Below, piece by piece: positions 12,480 through 25,299 of a stretch of 64,000 bases of DNA. The notes below the pieces were generated by a model. It did not search any database. It was not told the DNA's origin and worked only from the letters and a program-made list of their open reading frames with translations. Source of the stretch: Coccinella septempunctata. Its lineage: Eukaryota > Arthropoda > Insecta > Coleoptera > Coccinellidae. Location of the stretch: assembly GCF_907165205.1 (NCBI RefSeq), contig NC_058194.1, forward strand, positions 8,202,730-8,266,729, written 5' to 3'. The position numbers and the translations under genes are program-made. How positions within the stretch are numbered: the first letter of the stretch is position 1; each line of letters starts with the position of its first letter.

Positions 12480-15400
12480 TTTCAGTGGTCAATTCGGCAA
12501 AGTGTGATATCGATTCCTTGAAAACTGTTGGATCAATTCGGACCATATCTTGAAACTGTACATAGTTTTCGGATTGAGATGCACATGTTGAATTTCAGTT
12601 CGATAGTTCAGATAGGAATTGAGATTTCAGTGGTCAATTCGGCAAAGTGTGATATCAATTCCTCGAAAACTGTTGGATCAATTCGAACCAAATCTTGAAA
12701 TTTTAAACAGTTTTCGAATTGAGATGCACATGTTGAATTTCAGTTCGATAGTTCAGATAGGAATTGAGATTTCAGTTATCAATTCGGCAAAGTGTGATAT
12801 CAATTCCTCAAAAACTGTTGGATCCATTCGAACCAAATCCTGAAACTGCACATAGTTTTCGAATTGAGATGCACATGTTGAATTTCAGTTCGATAGTTCA
12901 GATAGGAATTGAGATTTCAGTGGTCAATTCGGCAACGTGTGATATCAATTCCTCGAAAACTGTTGGATCAATTCGAACCAAATCTTGAAACAGCACATAG
13001 TTTTGGAATTGAACTATTGGATCAATTCGAACCAAATCTTGAAACTGCACATAGTTTTCGAAATGAGATGCACATGTTGAATTTCAGTTCGATAGTTCTG
13101 ATAGGAATTGAGATTTCAGTCGTCGATTCGACAAAGTATTATTTCAATTCCTGAGGAACTATTGGATCAATTCGAACCAAATCTTGAAACTGCACATAGT
13201 TTTCCAATTGAGATGCACATGTTGAATTTCAGTTCGATAGTTCAGATAGGAATCGAGATTTCAGTGGTCAATTCGGCAAAGTGTGATATCAATTCCTTGA
13301 AAACTGTTGGATCAATTCGAACCAAATCTTGAAACTGCACATAGTTTTCGAAATGAGATGCACATGTTGAATTTCAGTTCGATAGCTCAGATAGGAATTG
13401 AGATTTCAGTGGTCAATTCGGCAAAGTGTGATATCAATTCCTCGAAAACTGTTGGATCAATTCGGACCAAATCTTGAAACTGCACATAGTTTTCGGATTG
13501 AGATGCACATGTTGAATTTCAGTTCGATAGTTCAGATAGGAATTGAGATTTCAGTGGTCAATTCGGCAAAGTGTGATATCGATTCCTTGAAAACTGTTGG
13601 ATCAATTCGGACCATATCTTGAAACTGTACATAGTTTTCGGATTGAGATGCACATGTTGAATTTCAGTTCGATAGTTCAGATAGGAATTGAGATTTCAGT
13701 GGTCAATTCGGCAAAGTGTGATATCAATTCCTCGAAAACTGTTGGATCAATTCGAACCAAATCTTGAAATTTTAAACAGTTTTCGAATTGAGATGCACAT
13801 GTTGAATTTCAGTTCGATAGTTCAGATAGGAATTGAGATTTCAGTTATCAATTCGGCAAAGTGTGATATCAATTCCTCAAAAACTGTTGGATGAATTCGA
13901 ACCAAATCCTGAAACTGCACATAGTTTTCGAATTGAGATGCACATGTTGAATTTCCGTTCGATAGTTCAGATAGGAATTGAGATTTCAGTGGTCAATTCG
14001 GCAAAGTGTGATATCGATTCCTTGAAAACTGTTGGATCAATTCGAACCAAATCTTGAAACTGCACATAGTTTTCGAAATGAGATGCACATGTTGAATTTC
14101 AATTCGATAGCTCAGATAGGAATTGAGATTACAGTGGTCAATTCGACAAAGTGTGATATCAATTCCTCGAAAACTGTTGGATCAATTCGGACCATATCTT
14201 GAAACTGTACATAGTTTTCGGATTGAGATGCACATGTTGAATTTCAGTTCGATAGTTCAGATAGGAATTGAGATTTCAGTGGTCAATTCGGCAAAGTGTG
14301 ATATCAATTCCTCGAAAACTGTTGGATCAATTCGAACCAAATCTTGAAATTTTACACCGTTTTCGAATTGAGATGCACATGTTGAATTTCATTTCGATAG
14401 TTCAGATAGGAATTGATATTTCAGTGGACGATTCGACATAGTATCATTGGAATTCCTAAGGAACTATTGTATCAATTCGAACCAAATCTTGAAACTGCAC
14501 ATAGTTTTCGAATTGAGATGCACAAGTTGAATTTCAGTTCGATAGTTCAGATAGGAATTGAGATTTCAGTGGTCAATTCGGCAAAGTGTGATATCAATTC
14601 CTCGAAAACTGTTGGATCAATTCGAACCAAATCTTGAAACAGCACATAGTTTTGGAATTGAACTATTGGAACAATTCGAACCAAATCTTTTGAAACTGCA
14701 CATAGTTTTCGAATTGAGATGCACATGTTGAATTTCCGTTCGATAGTTCAGATAGGAATTGAGATTTCAGTGGTCAATTCGGCAAAGTGTGAGATCGATT
14801 CCTTGAAAACTGTTGGATCAATTCGAACCAAATCTTGAAACTGCACATAGTTTTCGAAATGAGATGCACATGTTGAATTTTAGATCGATAGTTCTGATAG
14901 GAATGGAGATTTCAGTAGTCGATTCGACAAAATATCATTTCAATTCCTAAGGAACTATTGGATCAATTCGAACCAAATCTTGAAACTGCACATAGTTTTC
15001 GAATTGTGATGCACATGGTGAATTTCTGTTCGATAGTTCTGATAGGAATTGAGATTTCAGTGGTCAATTCGGCAAAGTGTGATATCAATTCCTCGAAAAC
15101 TGTTGGATCAATTCGAACCAAATCTTGAAACTGCACATAGTTTTCGGATTGGGAAGCACTTGTTGAATTTCAGTTCGATTGTTCAGATAGGAATTGAGAT
15201 TTCAGTGGTCAATTCGGCAAAGTGTGATATCAATTCCTCGAAAACTGTTGGATCAATTCGAACCAAATCTTGAAACTGCACATAGTTTTCGAATTGTGAT
15301 GCACATGGTGAATTTCTGTTCGATAGTTCTGATAGGAATTGAGATTTCAGTGGTCAATTCGGCAAAGTGTGATATCAATTCATTGAAAACTGTTAGATCA

Positions 15401-16180
15401 ATTCGAACCAAATCTTGAAAGTGCACATAGTTTTCGGATTGAGATGCACTTGTTGAATTTCAGTTCGATTGTTCAGATAGGAATTGAGATTTCAGTGGTC
15501 AATTCGGCAAAGTGTGATATCAATTCCTCGAAAACTGTTGGATCAATTCGAACCAAATCTTGAAACTGCACATAGTTTTCGGATTGAGAAGCACTTGTTG
15601 AATTTCAGTTCGATAGTTCAGATAGAAATCGAGATTTCAGTGGTCAATTCGGCAAAGTGTGATATCAATTCCTTGAAAACTGTTGGATCAATTCGAACCA
15701 AATCTTAAACTGCACATAGTTTTCGAAATGAGATGCACATGTTGAATTTTAGTTCGATAGTTCAGATAGGAATTGAGATTTCAGTGGTCAATTCGGCAAA
15801 GTGTGATATCGATTCCTTGAAAACTGTTGGATCAATTCGGACCATATCTTGAAACTGTACATAGTTTTCGGATTGAGATGCACATGTTGAATTTCAGTTC
15901 GATAGTTCAGATAGGAATTGAGATTTCAGTGGTCAATTCGGCAAAGTGTGATATCAATTCCTCGAAAACTGTTGGATCAATTCGAACCAAATCTTGAAAT
16001 TTTAAACAGTTTTCGAATTGAGATGCACATGTTGAATTTCAGTTCGATAGTTCAGATAGGAATTGAGATTTCAGTTATCAATTCGGCAAAGTGTGATATC
16101 AATTCCTCAAAAACTGTTGGATCAATTCGAACCAAATCCTGAAACTGCACATAAATTTCGAATTGAGATGCACATGTTGA
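12480..16180. repeat. Shorter higher-order repeats (1069 and 2230 bp)
   Basis: A two-to-three-monomer block marked by GACCATATCTTGAAACTGTAC and then TTTTAAACAG occurs near 12540-12880, 13610-13950 and 15840-16180. The first offset is 1069 (7 monomers + 54). The second is 2230, which is 15 monomers + 54 + 1: the odd base is explained by a 2-bp insertion near 14690 and a 1-bp loss near 15705. Confidence 0.75.
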
Positions 16181-18091
16181 ATTTCCGTTCGATAGTTCAG
16201 ATAGGAATTGAGATTTCAGTGGTCAATTCGGCAAAGTGTGATATCGATTCCTTGAAAACTGTTGGATCAATTCGAACCAAATCTTGAAACTGCACATAGT
16301 TTTCGAAATGAGATGCACATGTTGAATTTCAATTCGATAGCCCAGATAGGAATTGAGATTTCAGTGGTCAATTCGGCAAAGTGTGATATCAATTCCTCGA
16401 AAACTGTTGGATCAATTCGAACCAAATCTTGAAATTTTACACCGTTTTCGAATTGAGATGCACATGTTGAATTTCATTTCGATAGTTCAGATAGGAATTG
16501 ATATTTCAGTGGACGATTCGACATAGTATCATTGGAATTCCTAAGGAACTATTGGATCAATTCGAACCAAATCTTGAAACTGCACATAGTTTTCGAATTG
16601 AGATGCACAAGTTGAATTTCAGTTCGATAGTTCAGATAGGAATTGAGATTTCAGTGGTCAATTCGGCAAAGTGTGATATCAATTCCTCGAAAACTGTTGG
16701 ATCAATTCGAACCAAATCTTGAAACAGCACATAGTTTTGGAATTGAACTATTGGATCAATTCGAACCAAATCTTTTGAAACTGCACATAGTTTTCGAATT
16801 GAGATGCACATGTTGAATTTCCGTTCGATAGTTCAGATAGGAATTGAGATTTCAGTGGTCAATTCGGCAAAGTGTGATATCGATTCCTTGAAAACTGTTG
16901 GATCAATTCGAACCAAATCTTGAAACTGCACATAGTTTTCGAAATGAGATGCACATGTTGAATTTTAGATCGATAGTTCTGATAGGAATGGAGATTTCAG
17001 TAGTCGATTCGACAAAATATCATTTCAATTCCTAAGGAACTATTGGATCAATTCGAACCAAATCTTGAAACTGCACATAGTTTTCGAATTGTGATGCACA
17101 TGGTGAATTTCTGTTCGATAGTTCTGATAGGAATTGAGATTTCAGTGATCAATTCGGCAAAGTGTGATATCAATTCATTGAAAACTGTTAGATCAATTCG
17201 AACCAAATCTTGAAAGTGCACATAGTTTTCGGATTGAGATGCACTTGTTGAATTTCAGTTCGATTGTTCAGATAGGAATTGAGATTTCAGTGGTCAATTC
17301 GGCAAAGAGTGATATCAATTCCTCGAAAACTGTTGGATCAATTCGAACCAAATCTTGAAACTGCACATAGTTTTCGGATTGAGAAGCACTTGTTGAATTT
17401 CAGTTCGATAGTTCAGATAGGAATTGAGATTTCAGTGGTCTATTCGGCAAAGTGTGATATCAATTCCTCAAAAACTGTTGGATCAATTCGAACCAAATCT
17501 TGAAACTGCACATAGTTTTCGAAATGAGATGCACATGTTGAATTTTAGATCGATAGTTCTGATAGGAATGGAGATTACAGTAGTCGATTCGACAAAATAT
17601 CATTTCAATTCCTAAGGAACTATTGGATCAATTCGAACCAAATCTTGAAACTGCACATAGTTTTCGAATTGTGATGCACATGGTGAATTTCTGTTCGATA
17701 GTTCTGATAGGAATTGAGATTTCAGTGATCAATTCGGCAAAGTGTGATATCAATTCATTGAAAACTGTTAGATCAATTCGAACCAAATCTTGAAAGTGCA
17801 CATAGTTTTCGAAATGAGATGCACATGTTGAATTTCAGTTCGATAGTTCAGATAGGAATTGAGATTTCAGTGGTCAATTCGGCAAAGTGTGATATCAATT
17901 CCTCGAAAACTGTTGGATCAATTCGAACCAAATCTTGAAATTTTACACAGTTTTCGAATTGAGATGCACATGTTGAATTTCAGTTCGATAGTTCACATAG
18001 GAATTGAGATTTCAGTTATCAATTCGGCAAAGTGTGATGTCAATTCCTCAAAAACTGTTGGATCAATTCGAACCAAATCTTGAATCTGCAC

Positions 18092-18308
18092 AGTGACTCG
18101 AAATCGGTGAAATTTACAGGGGCAAGACGGAAGGAATAACACTGGATCCGATCTCAAACTTTATACGGGGGTTAACGGAATCGTTCGCCAGCCAGAACCT
18201 GAGACGCACACTTGACGGACATATATCGGACCTCCGCCAGGTTAGGGGATGAAAGACGGCACAGATCTACAACAGCTCACCCTAGTTGCGCTCTTCGCCC
18301 TCTGAGTA
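18092..18308 (+). other. Unidentified segment at the satellite edge
   Basis: GC-richer DNA that replaces about 15-20 bp of a satellite monomer; satellite resumes at GAGATGCACATG. No target duplication or terminal repeat is visible. One plus-strand frame is open for about 48 codons, from near 18106 to a TGA after GTTAGGGGA near 18250. Its composition is protein-like but I recognise no family. It may be the tail of a retroelement or transposase gene, or filler captured at a break. Confidence 0.4.
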
Positions 18309-18405
18309 TGAGATGCACATGTTGAAGTTCAGATCGATAGTTCTGAGAGGAATGGAGATTTCGGTGGTCGATTCGACAAAATATCATTTCAATTCCTAAG
18401 GAACC
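18309..18405. repeat. Terminal degraded satellite monomer
   Basis: GAGATGCACATGTTGAAGTTCAG through CAATTCCTAAGGAAC is a diverged monomer of the ATCATTTCAATTCC type. It is the last satellite sequence in the window. Confidence 0.85.
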
Positions 18406-18437
18406 TGTCACCTCATTCCTAAGGAACCTGTCACCTC
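18392..18437. repeat. 23-bp tandem duplication at the satellite/family-1 joint
   Basis: A 23-bp block (ATTCCTAAGGAACC plus TGTCACCTC) occurs twice in tandem at 18392-18414 and 18415-18437. Its first part is satellite and its second part is the left arm of the family-1 palindrome, so the duplication arose after or during the joining of the two sequences. Confidence 0.9.
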
Positions 18438-18454
18438 CGAAATCGGAGGTGACA
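18429..18454. repeat. 26-bp palindrome in the family-1 left subterminal region
   Basis: TGTCACCTCCGA-AA-TCGGAGGTGACA: two 12-bp perfect arms around AA. It is present intact at 47647-47672 in copy C and with one mismatch in copy B (GGAGGTGAAAACG near 30035). It contains the CACCTCC/GGAGGTG motif in both orientations. Confidence 0.9.
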
Positions 18455-20280
18455 ACGTTTTGCCTTGTTTTTTAGCTTGTTAAATTCAGGAGGCTTCAGG
18501 GACCAACATATCAAAAAATCGTTTTGAGGTCACAACGCACCCCCTTTATGTACTGAACAATCTTTTAGTTCGAGTGTATATCACTGGCGCTAGTGTGCTG
18601 AGCTGTATATCGGAGAATTGCACTGAAAGACTCTTTGCTCGTTAGCACCTCCGAAAATGGCAACGTTGTACTGTGCAAGCAGAAGTAGACAGGCGGAATA
18701 TCAGTATACGGAGGAATTAAGTAAAGAGAGGCGCAGCGCGTTTTCTCCTCCATTATTGCAAGCCAGGCGGCATATCTCAACGATTTTTTATCGCATTCCT
18801 CTGTAGGGGAAAGAATCACGTGAAAGAGAACCAATCTTGGCTCTCTCGAATGAGATTATGACTGTTTATATTTCATCGTGCGTATATCTATGCATCCGTT
18901 GAACTTCTTTCATCTCAAGCTAACACTATAATTCTGAATTTGGCGAACTATTTCATTACCTATCTGAAAACGAATCGATTTGAGTCTTGTCCATAATGAT
19001 ATTTCTTCTCTCTATGGAAATGATCCATATAGATAATACTACCTATTAGTATAACGAATAATCAGTATTGTTACATTGCATATAATAAAATAACCTGTTC
19101 AGAGAAAAACATTTTTTGGATAAGAAAATTCAGATGTTAATGGTGATGAATATTCAAGGACAATGAGCCAATCCGAAAATTTTCATTTCAGAATCAGGAG
19201 AAATAAATGCTACAAATTTCACAATATCACAGAAATGAACAACGTCGGCTAAACCGAATGTTGGACATTGTGTTATTTCAAATGGAACGCTCTTTATATT
19301 TTTCTTGAATCAGATTTCTCAATGATTTTGAGGAATCCTCTGCTCAGAAACATCTCTTTTATTATCGATTATGTTTAAATATTGGATTTTCCCGAAAATT
19401 TGAAGAGCTTGTACCATCTCTCTGGTTTAAATATTTCAGTGATGTATCATAAAGAAAATTACCAATTATATCGAAACAAGTAAGATTTTATGAATAATTC
19501 GCCAAAACAGATTTGCATTTTTCGATTGATCATACTGGATGTAAGGGAAAAAATAAACAAAATTGAAGTCTTTGGAAGGCCTCGAGTCAACATATTTTGA
19601 AATTGCAACCATATTTTTGTCAAGATATAATGAATCTTCAAAATGAAGTTAATAATATAGATACATACTCGGATACATATGATTGAGATACAGATGATCG
19701 ATTAACTTCTACTATCTAAAATAATAAGGTACATAGATAAAATATAGCTATATACAAGATATCTGTAAACAAATGCGAAGGAATAAGGGAGATGATTCCT
19801 TAATGAAAATAAGCGGGGGTATTTCCTGTAAATTTTCCAAATCGACAGCCCTTCCAAGATACAGCCTTTGGAAGGCGATGACGAGTTTACAGTTTTTAAT
19901 TTTTTTTACAGGTTCTAAAAAACACTGAGTCATAAAACTATACATATTATGAAGCACTGAGTAGATTGTTACCAGTTTCAACTTCGGCAAGCTCGTAGTT
20001 TAGGCGGTAAATTGCTATCGATTTTTTCAATGTCTCTCCCTTAAATTCAAAAATTTCTGTGAAAATGTTGAAATTTGAGTTATTATGCTATTGTCATAGA
20101 AGTATACGAAACAAGCAGGTCGGGGATCCAAGATTTCGGGCCGATTCACCTCAAAAAAACATAATAAAATGAATTTCGTGAATACCTACCGAGGCTGAAA
20201 ACCACTATTCTCCGCTATAAAAAATTAGTATTATTCCAATAATATACCGACTTAATGAATGCTACGTTGCTATTACTATA

Positions 20281-20403
20281 AGGCCCGGTTGTTTAGTTCA
20301 GGATGAGGCCGAGATTTAAGATGATCCTAGATTGAACTGACAGAACTGAACTGAAATGTCAAAATCAATCTAGGATAAACTTCAATCCCGAACTGAACAA
20401 CTG
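20281..20403. mobile_element. Short palindromic MITE in copy A
   Basis: An inverted repeat of about 120 bp. The left arm is GGTTGTTTAGTTCAGGATG and the right arm is CCCGAACTGAACAAC, with an inner pair GATCCTAGATTGA / TCAATCTAGGAT. The same element sits at the same place in copies B and C, so it predates their amplification. Confidence 0.7.
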
Positions 20404-21386
20404 CTATACATGTAGAGTTTCGGATTTTGCGAGAATCTACTACTTTTTCTTCAAAACAACAACTACGCTGAAGGAAATGTGATTGACTGTTAGCGACGCG
20501 GAATATCAACCATCTAAATTCTGTAGTCCATACAAATTTTTTTGAACTCTCATCATACTATATAGCAGTCTGATACTGAAATCCGTCATTTGTCAAAATG
20601 AGTTGTCAGTTCATAGACTGACCAACATTTTCGAAAGCTATTGATCTATTAATTAAATCGTTCTATAATTGGTCCTAAATTGACAGTCGTATTGTGAAAA
20701 ACGATATGCAGCGGATTATCTAAACACGAAATAAATTCTGAAATGTTTCGGATCATAAGGTTAATTGAATAAGTATCTTGTTCGTATCATTTGTTGAACT
20801 TCATTATTCTAAATATTCTTCAATGAATGAAACTATAATATCAACACACATAATTTTTTGATTTATTCGTCATCAAATCATTAAATAAATCGTTTCTCGA
20901 AAAGTTTCGAGTCTGAGGCAAATATAATATTGAATTATTTCATCATTATTTGTCGAACTTCAAAGTTCTGAATGAATTAAAATCTAAACTTGACAATATA
21001 CGAGACAGTTTTTACAAGAGTTTCAATGAAATCTGAAAATTTTCATCATTCTGGAGCATTCTGGACATCAATAATTCTCGAATCATCTATGGCATAAATT
21101 CAATTTTATGCAATATAACACGCAAAACGAAATGTTACTCGAACTCATCTTGAGCAGTTCTTTCCTAAAAAGCTCGAATCAGGTAGAAAAGTTTGAACCC
21201 TTCGTATCAGCATTAACACGTGTTTTGCAGTAAACAGATGCCGATTTCATTTTCAACGGGCAATGTAACCAGGGTCGGGGGGATGAACCAGAGTCTAGAG
21301 ATGAACGTTTCTCACAACAAGAAGAATTTGAATTTTCATATGAGGGTGAGGGCATTTGTTTCAAAATTTTCAGAGTACAAGGAGTA

Positions 21387-23627
21387 TACAGGGTATTTCA
21401 CGAGTAAACAGACAAATGAAAACCGTGAATAGAGGGCATTGCGCTGAGTTCAAAATCACCCCATATACAGGGTGTCCCAAAACTAGTGAATCAAACGTCA
21501 CACCACGATAGAGTAAACCAAATATTATCGAATGACACCAACATTAGTTCAACGAAAACGTACCGTTTCCAAAATAATCAGAATTTTATTAAAATACCTA
21601 AAGTTTCCGATTTTCGAACTATTTTTCTTAATAACAGGGCCAGTTTGTGAAGAAGGATATCGATTTTAAATTATATTGAACTAAGATTATTGTTTTATCT
21701 CCCCTAATTGAAATTATTTTAAGTAGTTAATCGATAACCATAACCTAAGTCTCGACCTAAGTTGATGTTAATTGAAACAATTGTTTTTTCTACATGATTT
21801 TTAATACTCAGATTAAACAGGGGTGATAATATGGCAGAAAAACGCTCTCCTTAATCACAAATTCGCCTTGTAATTGAAAAAATAGTTCGCAAATCAGCAA
21901 CTTTAGGTTAGGTTTTCTCAGAAACCGTACATTTTCGCTCAACTAATGTTGGTGTCATTCGATAGTATTTGATCTACTCTATCGTGGTGTGACGTTTGTT
22001 TCGATAGTTTTGGGGCACCCTATATATAGGTTTCTTCGGTGTTTTTTGAAATTTCTCGAATTTCCGTTCGGCTATAACTCCTGAAATTCTCTATCAAGTC
22101 GACTGAAAATTTATATTTTGCCTTGGGTTGTAAATTTCATTGAAACAGAGCATTTAAATTCGACAAAAATCAGGACCGGGCTCAGTGATGCTTTACTTAA
22201 CTTCAAACTCATAAAAACACCGTGTATGTAGTTTTTCAATAATAATTTAAACTTTTTTGTTATCTGCATTATTATTGTCTCAAAATGAATTGATTTTTGG
22301 GTTGCCCTACCTGTTGATCATGTTCTAGAAAAAATTGTTTTGGTCAGACGCCTCTAAGGAATAGAGCACTTCATGAAAAATAGAAATTCTTAATTGATTT
22401 TTTTCAAAGAAATGAAATGAATGTGTTCAACAATTATACCATATTCGGTCTTCAAAATAGTCATACACAATGATGAAATGTTTCAAAATTGATAATGCAC
22501 AAATATGGATGGAAGAACTACGCTATCTTGAAACTAAATATTAAAACTTGATCTTCAGAATGAATCTATTTTTCTATGGACAACTAGTTGTGTGAATGAA
22601 AACAAAGAAAAAAATCGCGGGGTGTCAGATCTGGAGATCTGGCAGTCCAATGTTGGGGTCCTACCCTTCAAATGAAATGACCTGAAATACTGATAAATAC
22701 TTTTGCTGGTGCATGAATATCATCAATGTTTCAATAACAAATAAGACCAGACCAATCCATAGATTTCCATAGATCCAATAATGAATATAACGGAATAAGT
22801 GAAGAATTCGAAAGTGCATTTATCATACTTATTCGAAGTGCCAATCATTACCTTCACCAAAGGTGAGACCAAATGAGGTGAAAATCAATTCGGAAAATTA
22901 CTTCAGGTCCACGTTGTCCATAAAAAGCGATTCATTCGGAAGATATCAAGTTATAATTATTATTTTCATGATAGCGCAGTTTTTTATTGCTATTTTTGTT
23001 CATTATCAATAATAAAGCTTATTATCACTGTGAATAATTTATCTGAATAACCAGATATGCTAAAATATCAAAAACGAAAAAATTCAGTTGAACATTTCCA
23101 ATTCCATTTTTAGATTTCCACATCTGATTGGCGATCATATTCATACCATTAATTATTGTGAAGTTAAAGTCAATATGCAGCGCTGTTTTTTCTAGAGGCA
23201 TTTCACCACCAAATAATTATTCATTAAAAATTATCCACTGATAAAGCATACCAAAATTTCATTGATTTTGAGAAAATCTATGCAGATACCTGAAAAATTC
23301 AAAATTATGACGAAAAAAACTACAAACAGAGTGTTTTGCATGAGTTTAAGTTTGAATATAGCCTCAATGAGTCCGGTCCTGTGTTCGTCAACTTTTAATG
23401 TTCCGTTTTATTGAAACTTACAAGCTTAAGCGGATAATGAGTTTTTAGCCGAATACAACTGAATTATTTGGAGTTATAGCTGAACGAAAATTCGGGAAAT
23501 TTGAATAAACTCCTCTGTATATCGGAAACGGAATGCACAAGACACACATATGAGGTGTTTTTGAACTCAGCTCAATGCCCTCTATTCACGGTTTTCGTTT
23601 GTCCGTTTACTTGTGAAACACCCTGTG
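21387..23627. mobile_element. Long-inverted-repeat element nested in copy A
   Basis: The ends are TACAGGGTATTTCACGAGTA and its inverse CTTGTGAAACACCCTGTG, each next to TA. The arms continue inward for several hundred bases, with matching landmarks (GAATAGAGGGCATT; TTCCGTTCGGCTATAACTCC on the left against GGAGTTATAGCTGAACG on the right; AGGACCGGGCTCA against GAGTCCGGTCCTG). No transposase frame lies between the arms. A Tc1/mariner-like origin is suggested by the TA flanks only. A second MITE lies inside its left arm. Confidence 0.65.
21468..22021. mobile_element. MITE inside the left arm of the long-inverted-repeat element
   Basis: Begins CAGGGTGTCCCAAAACTA and ends with the inverse TAGTTTTGGGGCACCC, each flanked by TA. 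The arms also share CGTCACACCACGATAGAGTA against TACTCTATCGTGGTGTGACG, and GACACCAACATTAGTT against AACTAATGTTGGTGTC. Non-coding. Counterparts lie at 34547-35129 in copy B and 50689-51193 in copy C; C has an internal deletion. Confidence 0.75.
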
Positions 23628-25182
23628 TACTGAAAAATCGCAAGAGACACCTCGAGCAATTAAGAAATGCAATTAAATCGAGTAGTTTCTTTTGATCCGC
23701 TATGATGGAAAATGTCAATATCCAGATATTATTATTATTTATATAATAATATCTCGAAAACCAAGGCTCTTTTACCAAACGTAAAATATATTTATCTGAA
23801 CCGCCATAGAGTCCTCTACCCGCAGGATCCATATTACCCATTCATTACGCCACACCCTGTATAATTATTATCATTATATCAATGTATTGAAAATAAACAG
23901 ACATGAATACGAGCCAGTTTTTTTGTGAGGTGAAGCCCCTCTTGCTTCAAACTTCATTTAATTATTTTGACTACTAATCACGCAAGATGATTTTTGTTGA
24001 AGAATTCAACATTCTTGTAATTATCCGTTCATTTCTTCAAGAGATACCCATTCCCTACCACCTTTGATTATTCAACTCAATGCTAACACTGCATCAAATG
24101 CATTTCATCTTCGGGTTGATTTTTTTGAATTCTACAACTGATGTAACGTCTTCAACCTCCAGCCAAAGAAGATAAACAACAGTAACTCTCCTCAAGCTAC
24201 TGATCACTTGTATTTTCCATATAAATAAATAGATTTGGTATGTCTTCAATCAGTTTGTATAAACGTCAATTATGTTCGTTACATATTTTCGACTCAATAT
24301 TTTCCGAAGTGATTTGACATTGTGATGAAATACGTAATTACTGAGAGACTCACGTAGAACGGACTACGTAGCACTGATTTAAAACTCAAGAATGTTTCGA
24401 CAAGCGTCTTAACCCAACATTTTCGTACCATACAGATTGAAAGGTATCCAATTTCCATGGCCAATCCAGTGCTAAAATGAAAGTGAATGAAGTATAGAAG
24501 CTGAAAGTAAAACCTATATCTTTATTGATTCATTCAGGAAAAACATTTATATGGAGTTCCTAATGTCGTGAATATAATGCCCAAAAATTAGACTACTATT
24601 TCATACCAGAACAAATTCGGTAAAATTGTCTTTTGAATTAATCCTATATGTCACGAAAAATTTCATTTTCATGCATCATTCATTTTGGGACCTATATGAT
24701 ATTAAACTCCCCTATCGGACGAAGTATCGTAGACATAAGCATATTTATTCAAAACTGTCCAAATTCATTTACACCGAGATCACGAACCTTATCAATCAAT
24801 TATCAGCGTATGAAGTTTATTAATATTATCTAGTATCGTTCTCGAACTATTTACAGGTTTCAATATGTGTGAATGAATCGGAAGAGCAGCTGTATTCTAT
24901 ATATGAGTAGAATTCGAGCTGTCTTACTTTCTGTCCTCCTAAAATCTGACAACGTTGCGGGAGGTGAGAGCGCACTACTAATAAGAAATATATGCGGAGG
25001 TAGTAAGGTCTGATTCGTTTGAAGAAAAATTTTTCGATAAAAATCTTTTCCCCTCTTTAGGTACCCCTGCTATTTACCTTCCCCTCTACATATATAAACA
25101 AAAATTATTCCAATTATATAACTCCTTAACCCGGAGGTCAGGTCGCCCAATGAACTTAACGGAGGTAACAACGCACTACGGG

Positions 25183-25185
<3 letters not shown>

Positions 25186-25236
<51 letters not shown>
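25186..25236. repeat. (AT)n tract, 51 bp
   Basis: Pure AT dinucleotides between the right end of family-1 copy A and the left Penelope-like copy. Confidence 0.98.
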
Positions 25237-25237
<1 letters not shown>

Positions 25238-25299
25238 TTCAATAAGGTTAATGGGTTCTTGGATCAAAACAGGCTGTATTATGTAAAACTACATTTATT

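Larger units (their letters stand above)
1..18091. repeat. 145-bp satellite array with higher-order structure
   Basis: A tandem array of a 145-bp monomer, about 115 copies. The spacing is seen directly: the TTGGATCAATTCG block recurs at 2, 147 and every 145 bp through long stretches such as 7672-8542. Monomers differ by diagnostic variants (TTTTACAC in place of CTGCACAT, GGAACTATTGG in place of AAAACTGTTGG, CGACAAAGTATCAT in place of CGGCAAAGTGTGAT), and these recur in a fixed order, so the array is built of multi-monomer units. The monomer is open in one frame, but 145 is not a multiple of 3, so every frame runs into a stop after about 1.5 monomers. This is satellite DNA, not coding. A pericentromeric or heterochromatic location is inferred. 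Confidence 0.97.
18429..25185 (+). mobile_element. Family-1 large repeat, copy A (left end missing)
   Basis: About 6.76 kb of AT-rich, essentially non-coding DNA, repeated at high identity in copies B (29952-38288) and C (47580-54296) and partly inverted in copy D (61399-64000). Compared with B and C it lacks about the first 67 bp and starts at the outer edge of a 26-bp palindrome (18429-18454). The right end reads GGAGGTAACAACGCACTACGGGTTC, then (AT)n. CGGAGGT-type motifs cluster near both ends, and smaller MITEs are nested inside. Small open frames shared between copies (for example minus 18565-18834 and minus 19748-19990) differ between copies no less than the surrounding non-coding DNA. 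No transposase was found. Probably a large non-autonomous element. Confidence 0.75.

Noticed and set aside
1..18083. Dozens of overlapping 60-92-codon plus-strand open frames with nearly the same protein (…LLDQFEPNLETAHSF…)
   Set aside because: They are the 145-bp satellite read through; the frame shifts every monomer and there is no gene structure.
1..18091. Possible CRISPR-like array
   Set aside because: The repeats are contiguous 145-bp monomers with no unique spacers, in eukaryotic DNA.
18565..18834. 89-codon minus-strand frame present in family-1 copies A, B and C
   Set aside because: It is open in all three, but amino-acid changes between copies are frequent (E/K, A/D, L/H, F/I, S/N, S/R) and match background substitution; no recognised domain.
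19748..19990. 80-codon minus-strand frame shared by copies A, B and C
   Set aside because: The copies are nearly identical everywhere, so sharing is uninformative, and the composition is that of AT-rich non-coding DNA.
18429..25185. Helitron as an explanation for family 1
   Set aside because: The ends lack the 5' TC and 3' CTRR-with-hairpin signature, and the insertion sites are long AT tracts and not a single AT.
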